The notes under the pieces are model-generated. The model did no database searches. It had not been told where the DNA came from and saw only the letters and a list, made by a program, of their open reading frames with translations. DNA of 64,000 nt from Mycteria americana (Eukaryota > Chordata > Aves > Ciconiiformes > Ciconiidae), in assembly GCF_035582795.1 (NCBI RefSeq), contig NC_134368.1, positions 30,440,501 through 30,504,500 of the forward strand. Reading direction: 5' to 3'. This document shows, one piece after another, positions 1-8,900 of this stretch; the first letter of the stretch is position 1, and each line of letters begins with the position of its first letter. The position numbers and the translations under genes are program-made.

Positions 1-829
1 GGTTCTGTCTGTCTGGCTGGAAAGGTTTCTTAGGAACAACTTAATGGCACAGATCTCAGTGCTTCATCTTATTTAAAAAATGTATTTGCTTGCCTGTTTA
101 GTGAACCAGCTCCCAAACAATGTAAAATTTAAAAAAAAAATTAAAAGCCATGACTGCTAAGATCTTATAGTTGCTGGCCGCTGGCTCAGTGAAGGTGGGC
201 TATGGGCTGGGGGTGGCAAAAGGTGCAAAGTCCCCTCTGTGCTGCTGCTCTTGCGAGCGGGAGCGGGAGCCAGGTATCAGAGAGGGACCTGGGTCAGCAA
301 AGGACCAGCTGATGCGTCCTTCCTAGCACAAAGACAACCATGGAAGAACAAGCAAAATCACCAGTATCTCTGCACAATTATGCTCCAATTCCTAACTCTC
401 CTAAGCCACAAAAATAACCGCTCTGGATTTCAGTTATGAATAAGAATGGGCATATATATTTCATGGATCTTACCACAAGTTTACGCTAAACTTCATGTAG
501 GGGATCACGTGATACACCTTAAGGATTATTTTAATCCAAGACAACAACGGCAAAGACTTTTTTTCCCCCATGGAAAATGATTACTGTCCTATTAAGTCCT
601 AAATTTGATTTTTATTTCTATCCATAACCTAGGTGCATAGCAAGTGAAGTAGAAACAAAGGAATTATATGTCCCATGAAAATCAGGAACTACTCCTGCTA
701 GGTCTCACCTGAACATCACTTTCACAGCAGCATTTTGTCCCAGCCTCTTTAGTAGCCCCACCACTAAAAGGTACTGACCAAAAGTTCTCCATCCTCCAGG
801 ACTATCCTCCGGAGGCCTCTCTTCCTCTG

Positions 830-1040
830 CAAACGCCTGGCACAGCTCCACAAATCAGCCGGCACGGACATGCCGAGAGGCGAAGCATGACTTATGGGCG
901 GATGACGCCATCCCGCAGCAGCTGAGCTCCACCGCTCCCCGCAGACCCGGGCACAGCACGTAATGAGGCAGGGCGGGAGGAGCGGGGAGCTGAAATGGAG
1001 ACCGAGCTGAAATGGGAAGAGCGGGAAAAGCGGGGGTGCC
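830..1040. promoter_or_regulatory. GC-rich patch, possible distal regulatory element
   Basis: This patch is clearly richer in G+C and CpG than its flanks. It carries a CRE-like TGACGCCA at 903-910 (one mismatch to TGACGTCA) and a GGGCGG box just before it at about 896-901. It lies about 3.6 kb upstream of the SLC10A4 start. No gene is recognisable beside it. That it is an enhancer or an orphan CpG island is inference from composition only. Confidence 0.25.
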
Positions 1041-1350
1041 TGCCCTTTGCTTTCTCACCCCCTCACCCCACTCCATCATCCTGCTTTTACGTAGTGCTCA
1101 TAAACACAGCGTGCATGCACCTGAAGCGCAATGCGGTCGGGATTTAGGCTTCCAAGACTATGATTTACCTGTTCCTGCCTCATCCATAGCTGCTTGGGAT
1201 TTGCAAACCAACCCTTCTTGCCCCAGGCTCCTAAGCCCACGGAGTGAGGGGCATAACGGCTGCGCACACCGAACCTCCTCTTGTCGCCCCAAATTCAGCA
1301 GAGCGCACGACACCCACAGCGACTTCCCTCGGGGGACACTGAAGGGACCT

Positions 1351-1368
1351 CATTGCATATATGCAATG
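1351..1368. repeat. Perfect 18-bp palindrome
   Basis: CATTGCATATATGCAATG equals its own reverse complement. It holds two inverted ATGCAAT half-sites, resembling dimeric POU-homeodomain sites, although it is not the exact canonical palindromic Oct element. Function is unproven. Confidence 0.6.
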
Positions 1369-4300
1369 ACTGCAATTTTGTAATAATGCTGGGCTGTGCC
1401 AGATGCTTTTAGTCTCTGGCAGGAGAAGCGAGTGATTCAACCAACATCTCCACACACCGTGCCGGAGCAGTCACTAGCCGCATGAACAGCAAGGTCGTTT
1501 TGCTCATTTCTTACAGCACTGTCAAAATTCCTTACAAACCTATCCTCTATTTTTCACCTTTGTTTCCATTTAAATAAAGAGAAGGCACAAAAATTCCTGT
1601 CATAAAAGAGCAAACAAAATTCCTAGTGTATGAAGGACTACTCCAGACCGGTTTGTAGCACAGGTGCTCTCCTGTGGAAATCAAACCCCTCCTAAGAATA
1701 ATATAAGGCAATATTATTTATAAGATACAAAATACAACAAGCTCGTATTTCAATGAGTCCTTTCCCTCCCTCTTCTTGCTCTCGCTATCTCTTATCCTCT
1801 CACCCATTTTTCAACAGAAGGATTAACAAGAAATAATTTGAGAATGATATATGATCAGTTTTATTTGCCAAGTCCTTTTATACTTGAATAGTCAACCTGT
1901 TGCTTCCAGTAATAGCAGGGCAGGCAGTATGCGTTCTCTTGCCCTCCACAAAAGAAAACAGAGAAGGAATTAGCCATTGATTGATATACATCGTGGTGCG
2001 CACTACGTGTGAGCCGGCTGCCTCGCAGCCAGATGCTGCAAAACTACTTAGCATCACTCCAGACTCCAGACTGTACTTTAACAATGACATATTGGGAAAG
2101 CCTGCAGCAAGTGAAAGAGACAAGAACCATGCTCAGCAGCAGATATAACATTTTTTCACTCTACACACCGGGTGTGAAAATATGCCAGGTGCTGCCTGCA
2201 GTGCCGGTACCTGCTGGACGGACAATTAGCGAAGCACATCAGCTGGGTTCAGACTTGGCTTTCTCTGAAGTCAGCAGTACTGCTCTTGTTTAAACTGAGA
2301 GTTAAGTTTGAATTTCAGCTGATAAATTTTAAGAAAAGTCTCAAGAGGTCTTGATTTGTTACGATGCATTCACAACATTTTCCTGTTAGAAACGCTATAG
2401 TTCAGTGTCCCTTGAAACTGAAGTTTCCGATGACTGGGTGGGCTCTGAAACAGGACACATCTGCTCCACTGTATCTAGGTTTACTGAACTCCTCCTATAA
2501 CTGCCTATATGATATGTTATACGTTACGACACAAAAATATCTTCCCACGACCAGCCCTGTTCCAGCGGGGAGTTTGGGGAGTGATGCTCAGAGATAAAAC
2601 AGGAGGCCTGGCCTGCGCCCTTCACACCTGCTCGATAAGCAGCTGCCTTGTGCTCCACACAACTGACCCAGCCTGGGCTCACCCACGGTGATCCCTTCTT
2701 GGTCCTGCCACAGGGAAACTGCATGGGCATTACTTACAAACCAGGGAGGGTATGATAAGCAAATGACCTGCATGTTGGGAAGCCAAATATTGGCTACACA
2801 AAGGATGGGATACGATACAGCAGCAGTAAGACTTCAAGAAACACAAGAAACACACTGCAAGCACTTTTCTGCATACTCAGACCTGAAAATTAAGTCCAGA
2901 GGATGCTGTTGGCTCAGAAAGCCAACCAGACACCATGGTGCCCTAGCCTAGCAGCACACAGAGCCCAAAAATATGAATGAACTAAAGCAATCTGGATCCT
3001 ATTTGGTTCTTCAGCTCTGATGACTCATCTTCCCTGTGCTCTCCTCAAGCTAACGACAAGGAAACACAGGCAGAACAATATTAAACTTGGCATCATTTTG
3101 GCCAAGTTGCCGTATCCAGGATTTTGTCACTAGGTACTACTTGCACTTTTTGTGTCGCCTGTGCCCCAAGTAAGAATTAAAGGTTTAATAAGCAAATAGT
3201 CTGTTTTTCTCTTGAGTCACCAGTAATTTCTACTCGAATCCTGGGACAGCCTAAAATTTTACCCAAATAAATTTTTGAGAAACTTGCTGTCCGATGGAGC
3301 TTAAGGCGAGCAGTCGGTCAGGGCGGCTCCCGTGGGCTCTCTCCTTAAATGCGGTGCATCCTCCTTGAGCTGCGACCCGAGACGCTCCCTCCACACGGAG
3401 CAGAGCAGCAGGCTCAGGGTGGAAGCCAAGGGGCAGCCCCGGGGGATGCTACGTGCTGAGCCAGCCACCCCCACCCAGGAGCGGTGGTGTGAAGCAGTGG
3501 TTGCGAACCCTCTAAATCCTCTGGGTTGAAGAAGAAAAGATGGTTACGCTCCTGAGACACGGGCAGTAGTGGTGCCAAGTGCACAGAGTCACCAATGTCC
3601 ATCCTGCTCTCGGCGGCTGCCCTCCTCTCTCTCGGGAGCTCCTGCCCTCCTGAGCCCAGCCTGGCATCCCATGCAGCATTTCGCTTTTGAAGGAACAGGG
3701 CGACACACAATTATTAAATGAAAAGTATGAAATAGGGGAAACATAAACTTTTTAAGCACGGTTTTATGACTGACAACACTGTAATCACTCTCGGATGTGA
3801 TTTTTGGGTGATGGACAACATTTCTTACCCTGGTTTGAATACTTGTGTGCCTGCGAGCTTGTCTGCTTCCTCCGCGTGCATCGACTGCCCTATGAGGGTA
3901 CTGCCTCTCCTTACAAGCTTCTGGGACCCCACCAGCAGAAAGCGGTGCCTCCCCGAACTCCGAAAAGAGCTTTTCATCCTTCCTCACCCATTCCTGCAGC
4001 CTCCACAGCAGCCGGCAACTTGCCGGGAGGGGGAACGGGCCCCCTCAGCAGAGGGGGACAGACGCTGCCCACCCACAGCGGGTGGCACCGCGACGCTGCC
4101 CGCCTTTTTGGTGCTGCCACCGCAGCCCCTCCGCCGGAGAAGCCGGGCCCTGCCCCGGCCCTCGGCAGGCTGCGCGGCTCCAGAGGCGGGCTGCCGGGGG
4201 CGGCGCCGGGCAGGGGGCTCCGGCCCTGAGCCCCCGCCGCCGCCTGCGCTTCCCTCCGCCGGGGCCGGGCGGCGCTGGCGGCCGGGCGCTGCCCGCCGTC

Positions 4301-4444
4301 GAGGCGGCAGCGAGACGCCGCCCACGCCGGGGGTGGCCCCGCGTGGGCCCGGGGCGGCGCGGGCGGCGCCCGCAGCAGACAGCCGGAGCGCGGCGAGGGG
4401 CCGCGGCACATCGGCAGCGCCCGGCCGGGCTGCGCCGGGCCGCG

Positions 4445-4495
4445 ATGCGGGCTCCGCGGGCCGCCGGGGCGAGCCGCCGCCGCGTCCCGCACTGA
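4445..4495 (+). other. SLC10A4: Possible upstream ORF in SLC10A4 5' leader
   Basis: An ATG at 4445 opens a 16-codon frame ending in TGA at 4493-4495, in a different frame from the SLC10A4 ATG at 4569. If transcription starts upstream of 4445, this uORF could dampen translation. The start site is unknown, so this is inference. Confidence 0.25.
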
Positions 4496-4568
4496 CGTGC
4501 CCCCCGCCGCCCGCTCCCTCCTCCGGGGCTCGGCGGGGAGCCGGCGGCTCCCGGGGGCCGCGCAGCCC

Positions 4569-4954
4569 ATGGCCGGCTCCGCGCAGCCGCCGGCGGCGGC
4601 GGGGGCCGCCGGTCCCGACGGCGGGTCGCTGGCGGGGGACGGCGAGGCTTTCGGGGACCGCTCCCTCAGGCAGGGCTTGAGCGTGCTGGTGGGGCTGGCG
4701 CTCTGCGTGACCATGCTGGGGCTGGGCTGCGCCGTGGAGCTGGGGCAGCTGGGGCAGCAGCTGCGGCGGCCCGTGGGGCTGCTGCTGGCGCTGCTGGGGC
4801 AGTTCGTGGCCATGCCGCTGCTGGCCTTCCTCCTCGCCCTCATCTTCGCCCTGGACGAGGTGGCGGCCGTGGCTGTGCTGCTGTGCGGCTGCTGCCCCGG
4901 CGGCAACCTCTCCAACCTCATGTCGGTGCTCGTCGACGGGGACATGAACCTCAG
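4569..4954 (+). CDS. SLC10A4: SLC10A4 coding exon 1
   Basis: Encodes residues 1-128 plus two bases of codon 129. It covers a Gly/Ala-rich N-terminus, the first helices and the CGCCPGGNLSNL signature. The donor is CTCAG|GTAGGC. The split codon AG+C gives Ser129 across the junction. Confidence 0.93.
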
Positions 4955-6683
4955 GTAGGCGCCCCGCTCCCCCTCCCACCCAGCCGGCCGGGGGGCTGCG
5001 GCGGCGCGGGACGCCGGGAGGGTTTGCTGGGCACCTGCCGGCGGTAGGGCCGGGACGCACGGACGGACGGACGGGCACGGCGCGGCTGGCAATCCCCGGC
5101 ACTGCTCCCCTGCCTCTCCCGGGGCGGGCGGGTCTTACACGGACCCCGACACACGCCTCCTGCCCCCTTCCCTAAAAAGCCTGCCTGCCCGCGCCTCGGC
5201 CGGGGCGGGGAAGGGGGGGCTCTTGCCGTGAGAAGCGCCCCGGCCGGCTGCAGAGCCCCCTTCCCGCGGGGGCTGCGGCTTCCCGGGGCTGCCTCCCGGC
5301 CGGCCGGGCGGTGATCCGGTGTCTCTGTGGTTCCCCCGGCGCAGCATTATCATGACGGCGTCCTCCACGCTGCTGGCCCTCTTCCTGATGCCCCTCTGCC
5401 TCTGGGTCTACAGCCGCCACTGGATCAACACGACCCTGGTGCAGCTGCTGCCCCTGGGGGCGGTGAGCCTGACGCTGGGCAGCACCCTGCTGCCCATCGG
5501 CCTGGGGGTGCTCATCCGATACCGGCACCCCCGCGCCGCCGACCTCCTGGTTAAGGTAGGCACGGCCGCGGGGACGGCACCGGGGGCGCGGCGGGGTCGG
5601 GGTCCGACGGCAGTAACCTTTCTGGTCCCTCCGAACCGATGGGTAGCCTCACACAGGCATTTTCCACTGCTTAGCTGGGATATAAGGACTTACAGCCTTG
5701 AAATAAAACGGTGGGACAGAGACGGAAAGCGAGGGGAAGGGCAGGTTCCCCCCGGCACACAAAGGAGGGCAGCCCGGGCCCTGGAGCAGAGGCATTCCCC
5801 GGCATCCTGCTCTCTCCCTGCTCCCGCTGCACCCAGGGCTGGCAAAACCAACCCGCAGGCACGGCAGCACTTCCTTAAAGCATGCAAACAAATGAGCATA
5901 ATTACGAAAGGAAAAGCGAGGCACAAGCCCTGGCTCTCTAGTTTCCCAGCAAGTCACCCCGAAGCAAAATGATGGAGCGTGATCTCAGCCCCTTCTTTTC
6001 TCGGGATACGATCAAACACCACCAAAATCCAGAGCCAGGAGCAAACCCGGGAAGGGCAGCGTAACCATGGCTTGCAATTTAGACTCTATCAAGCCTCTAC
6101 CTGCTATGATTATCCTTTTAAACTAATAACCCCCATGTTGTTTCTCAATGTCTGTATCTGTTGCCAGATTTCCCTGTGGTCCCTCTTGGTGACTCTGGTG
6201 ATCCTGTTCATCCTGACTGGGACCATGCTGGGCCCAGATCTGTTGGCACATATTCCTGCGTCTGTCTACGCCATTGCGGTGCTGATGCCTCTAGCGGGGT
6301 ATGCCTTGGGATATGGCTTAGCCACCGTCTTTAAAATGCCCCCACACTGCAGGAGAACAGTGTCTTTGGAAACAGGGTGCCAAAACGTCCAGCTCTGCAC
6401 CGCCATCCTAAAACTCACCTTCCCCCCGGAGCTCATAGGGAGCATGTACATGTTTCCCTTGCTTTACGCGCTTTTTCAGTCGGCAGAAGCGGGACTCTTT
6501 GTGCTGGTATACAAGATGTATGGGAGAGGCAGCTACAAACAAGATACGCTCGGTGAAGAGGAAGACACAGATATTTCCTACAAGAAACTGAAGGAAGAGG
6601 AGGTGGCCGATACTTCATATGGCACAGTGATCACAGAGGAGCACAGCTCCATTCAGATGGAGCCGACGCAGACGGCGCTTTAG
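4569..6683 (+). CDS. SLC10A4: SLC10A4, sodium/bile acid cotransporter-like protein 4
   Basis: Three exons (4569-4954, 5345-5555, 6168-6683) join in frame to 1113 bp, 370 residues plus stop. The family is SLC10; SLC10A4 is an orphan carrier of synaptic vesicles in cholinergic and monoaminergic neurons. Hydrophobic helices begin at about residue 36. The family core CGCCPGGNLSNL is at residues 106-117, SLETGCQNVQL at 265-275, and the C-terminal tail has EEDTDISYKKLKEEE at 330-344, typical of SLC10A4. The start at 4569 is the first in-frame ATG in the open stretch and has a purine-poor upstream context but G at +4. The N-terminal lumenal/extracellular segment before the first helix is only ~35 residues, much shorter than the mammalian one as I recall it. 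No canonical AATAAA is seen before 7100. ZAR1 follows about 0.7 kb downstream on the same strand. Confidence 0.95.
5345..5555 (+). CDS. SLC10A4: SLC10A4 coding exon 2
   Basis: The acceptor is ...CCCGGCGCAG|CATTATC and the donor is GTTAAG|GTAGGC. Its 211 bp complete Ser129 and encode residues to Lys199, including IIMTASSTLLALFLMPLCLW and a GVLIRYRHPRAADLL loop conserved in the gene. Confidence 0.93.
6168..6683 (+). CDS. SLC10A4: SLC10A4 coding exon 3 with stop
   Basis: The acceptor is ATCTGTTGCCAG|ATTTCCCTG. It encodes residues 200-370: the last transmembrane helices, the ETGCQN motif, and a cytoplasmic tail rich in acidic residues and tyrosines (DISYKKLK, DTSYGTV). TAG stop at 6681-6683. Confidence 0.95.
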   Translation: MSLWSLLVTLVILFILTGTMLGPDLLAHIPASVYAIAVLMPLAGYALGYGLATVFKMPPHCRRTVSLETGCQNVQLCTAILKLTFPPELIGSMYMFPLLYALFQSAEAGLFVLVYKMYGRGSYKQDTLGEEEDTDISYKKLKEEEVADTSYGTVITEEHSSIQMEPTQTAL

Positions 6684-7368
6684 GCGAGATAAGGAGGCAA
6701 CACCCGGGGACGTGTGTCGTGCTTGCACCAGGCTGGGACCACGCTTGCCGCTGCGCAAGCAGAGCTGCCCGGCCTCCATCGTTTCTCCAGCCGCTCCCAT
6801 TGTACAAGGTGATGTGTGTTTATTACCGTGACAGTTGTGTTTCCTCAAAAATACTTATGAAAAAAATTTTAAAAACAAAGGAAAAAGTATCACTGTGATG
6901 CAAATAACCGTCCGTCTTCAGGCAAGGAGGCTCCTGCCCACCTGAGTGCAGCAGGAATGGGTATGAGGCAGGGGACCAGCGTTTTGCAGAGGCGAAGCCG
7001 ACGCGGCACTGTGCCAGTGCAGACGAACGGGCGAACCACCTTGCGCGTGTATATCTCCGTGCCTCCCACCCGCTGTAAAAGCATTGTGCGCGTTGTTCTC
7101 ACCACAAATACATGGCAAAGCTGAACAAACCCGTGTCCCCGCTGATTAATCCCGCGGGGGCAATTAAGGGCCGCGCTGTCTGGGTGACCGGGGAGCTGTG
7201 CTGGGGGGTAGGGGATGCGGGGCCCGAGGCCCCGACCCAGGCCGGGAGGGGAAGGGGCCGCTGAGGCCGGCGCCCGTCGGGGGCGGGGGGAAGCCCGGCC
7301 CCGGCCCAGCCCCGCCCTGGGGGTATTTAAGGCCGCCCCCCCCCGGCAGCTGCCCCGGGTCCGGCGCG
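6684..7368 (+). other. SLC10A4: SLC10A4 3' UTR and SLC10A4-ZAR1 spacer
   Basis: This contains the SLC10A4 3' UTR and the ZAR1 promoter. I see no canonical AATAAA for SLC10A4; an A-rich stretch near 6850-6885 is the only hint of a 3' end. GC content rises sharply from about 7150 towards ZAR1. Confidence 0.5.
7144..7352 (+). promoter_or_regulatory. ZAR1: ZAR1 proximal promoter with TATA-like box
   Basis: A TATA-like TATTTAA is at 7324-7330, 39 bp before the ATG, implying a very short leader of about 15 nt. Upstream are a TAATTG-type homeobox site (CAATTA on plus, 7161-7166), matching the core preferred by the oocyte factor NOBOX, and a GATTAAT at 7144-7150. A CAGCTG E-box lies at 7347-7352. 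Factor assignments are inference from motif and from the known oocyte expression of ZAR1. Confidence 0.4.
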
Positions 7369-8190
7369 ATGGCGGAGGAGGCGATGGAGAGCTACCTGTA
7401 CGCCGCCTACCACCCCTACTCCTACCGCTACCCGCCGCCCAAGGGCAAGGGGGGGGCGGCGGGCGGCTGGCGGCCGCGGGGCAGCGGCTACTTCTCGGGC
7501 TACGGGGAGGCAGCGGCGGCCGCCGAGTACTTCGACAACTACCAGCGGGCGCAGCTGAAGGCCATCCTCTCCCAGGTCAACCCCAACCTGACGCCGCGGC
7601 TCCGCAAGGCCAACACCAAGGAGGTGGGCGTCCAGGTCAACCCACGGCAGGACGCCTCGGTGCAGTGCTCCCTCGGGCCGCGCACGCTGCTGCGCCGCCG
7701 CCCCGGCCCCGCCGCCGGGCCGCGGCCCCGCGAGGCGGAGCAGGAGCGGGAGCAGGAGCAGGGCAGCCCCGCCACCACCAGCACCCGCGCCGTGCGCTTC
7801 CCCCGCACCATCGCCGTCTACTCGCCCATGGCGTCCCGCAGACTCACCGCCTTCCTGGAGGAGCCGGGCCCGGAGCCGGAGCGGCGGCCGCAGCAGGAGG
7901 AGACGGCGGCGGCGGCCGTCGAGGAGGAGCCGGCCGCGCTGCGGGAGCAGCGGGAGGCGGAGGCGGCCGCCGTGCGGGCGAGCTGGGAGAAGCCCCCCGA
8001 CGGCGGCGCCGAGCCGCTGGGGCAGCGCCCGGCCGAGCCGCTGGGGCAGCGCCCGGCCGCGACCCCGGAGCCGCCGGCGGCGGGGCGGGAGGAGAGCCGG
8101 CAGGAGGAGGCGGCGGCAGCGCGGGCAGAGCCGCCGGCCACCCCCCAGAAGCGGGAGCCGGCGGCGAGCAAGACCCGCCTGCGCTTCCAG
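7369..8190 (+). CDS. ZAR1: ZAR1 exon 1
   Basis: Encodes residues 1-274, ending CGCTTCCAG|GTGAGG in phase 0. A second ATG six codons in (MES) is an alternative start; the first has a stronger context (GCGATGG). It includes a perfect tandem 24-bp duplication at 8008-8055. Confidence 0.9.
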
Positions 8191-8758
8191 GTGAGGCGCG
8201 GCCGGGGGGAGCGGAGCGGGGCCCGGGAGGCGCCTGCCCCGTCGAGTAACGCTTGTCCCCGGCAGTTCCTGGAGCAGAAGTACGGCTACTACCACTGCAA
8301 GGACTGCAACATCCGCTGGGAGAGCGCCTACGTCTGGTGCGTCCAGGGCACCAACAAGGTAGGGCAGGGCAGGCTCGGCTCATCCCGGCCCGGCGCGGCC
8401 CCCCCCGCCCGCCGCTGACCCCCCCGCCCGCCGCTGACCCCGGCCTCCCCCCCAGGTCTATTTCCGGCAGTTCTGCCGAACCTGCCAGAAGTCCTACAAC
8501 CCGTACCGCGTGGAGGACATCACCTGCCAGGTAAGGGACCCCCGGCCCGCCCTGCCCTGCTCCGCCCCGGGCCGGCCCCGGCCCGCGCCCGCCGACCGCC
8601 GCGTTCTCCCGCAGAGCTGCAAGCAGACGAGGTGCACCTGCCCCGTGAAGATGCGCCACGTGGATCCCAAGAGGCCCCATCGCCAGGACCTCTGTGGGAG
8701 ATGCAAAGGGAAACGCCTCTCCTGCGATAGCACATTTAGTTTCAAATACATCATCTGA
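7369..8758 (+). CDS. ZAR1: ZAR1, zygote arrest protein 1
   Basis: Four exons (7369-8190, 8266-8358, 8456-8530, 8615-8758) join to 1134 bp, 377 residues plus stop. ZAR1 is an oocyte cytoplasmic RNA-binding protein that controls translation of maternal mRNAs and is needed for the oocyte-to-embryo transition. The N-terminal part is Tyr/Pro-rich (YHPYSYRYPPP), followed by AAEYFDNYQRAQL and a conserved VQVNPRQDASVQCSLG segment. The middle is low-complexity Ala/Glu/Arg/Pro. The C-terminal domain from residue 275 is nearly invariant and holds 12 cysteines at 285, 288, 299, 312, 315, 329, 332, 337, 339, 357, 360 and 367, expected to bind zinc. It ends FSFKYII as in other vertebrates. All introns are under 100 bp. 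The closely related ZAR1L is unlikely given the neighbours SLC10A4 and FRYL. Confidence 0.96.
8008..8055 (+). repeat. ZAR1: Tandem 24-bp duplication inside ZAR1 exon 1
   Basis: Two identical 24-bp copies (8008-8031 and 8032-8055) encode the octapeptide AEPLGQRP twice in a row, in the low-complexity linker. The frame is kept. No difference between copies suggests a recent duplication or homogenised slippage. Confidence 0.9.
8266..8358 (+). CDS. ZAR1: ZAR1 exon 2
   Basis: 31 codons, phase 0 at both ends, acceptor CCCCGGCAG and donor AACAAG|GTAGGG. It starts the zinc domain with HCKDC and YVWC. Confidence 0.95.
8456..8530 (+). CDS. ZAR1: ZAR1 exon 3
   Basis: 25 codons, phase 0 at both ends, between CCCCCCAG and CAG|GTAAGG. 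It encodes FCRTC and a TC pair of the zinc domain. Confidence 0.95.
8615..8758 (+). CDS. ZAR1: ZAR1 exon 4 with stop
   Basis: It starts after TTCTCCCGCAG and encodes CKQTRCTCPVK, RPHRQDLCGRCKGKR and the terminal FSFKYII, then TGA at 8756-8758. Confidence 0.96.
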   Translation, partial: SCKQTRCTCPVKMRHVDPKRPHRQDLCGRCKGKRLSCDSTFSFKYII

Positions 8759-8900
8759 GTGGGATGGGGTTTTTGTTTTTGTTTAGGGCTCTTCTAGAAA
8801 ACTGCAAGCAGCGCAGATTTTTTTTTTTTGTTATTGTTTGAAGGTACTTAGGTGTAGCTAGGAAAGCATGCAAATAAAAGTATTGCAAAGCACACTCAAA
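8759..8900 (+). promoter_or_regulatory. ZAR1: ZAR1 3' UTR with AATAAA signal
   Basis: A T-rich short 3' UTR runs to a canonical AATAAA at 8873-8878, about 115 nt after the stop. Cleavage is expected near 8890-8900. Short U-rich tails suit maternal mRNAs under cytoplasmic polyadenylation control, but I do not see an unambiguous UUUUAU element. Confidence 0.6.

Larger units (their letters stand above)
1..3990. other. Left intergenic region, no supported gene
   Basis: No exon I can recognise lies here; the short open frames on both strands have no protein character or splice support. From human gene order, as I recall it, the left neighbour beyond the edge should be SLAIN2, but nothing of it is identifiable. 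Notable contents are a GC-rich patch at about 830-1040 and a perfect 18-bp palindrome at 1351-1368, both listed separately. Confidence 0.6.
3990..5600. promoter_or_regulatory. SLC10A4: CpG island over SLC10A4 promoter, exon 1 and exon 2
   Basis: Very high G+C with dense CpG covers the region upstream of the first coding ATG, exon 1, intron 1 and exon 2. This composition keeps long frames open on both strands by chance, which explains the spurious minus-strand ORFs here. No TATA box is evident close to the coding start. Transcription start sites cannot be placed from sequence alone. Confidence 0.6.

Noticed and set aside
3974-5102. Two 372-codon open frames on the minus strand
   Set aside because: They lie over the SLC10A4 CpG island, have Pro/Arg/Ala-rich composition and no domain; a consequence of high G+C with few stops.
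7327-8295. 322-codon minus-strand frame over ZAR1
   Set aside because: Antisense shadow of ZAR1 exon 1, with composition dictated by the GC-rich coding strand.
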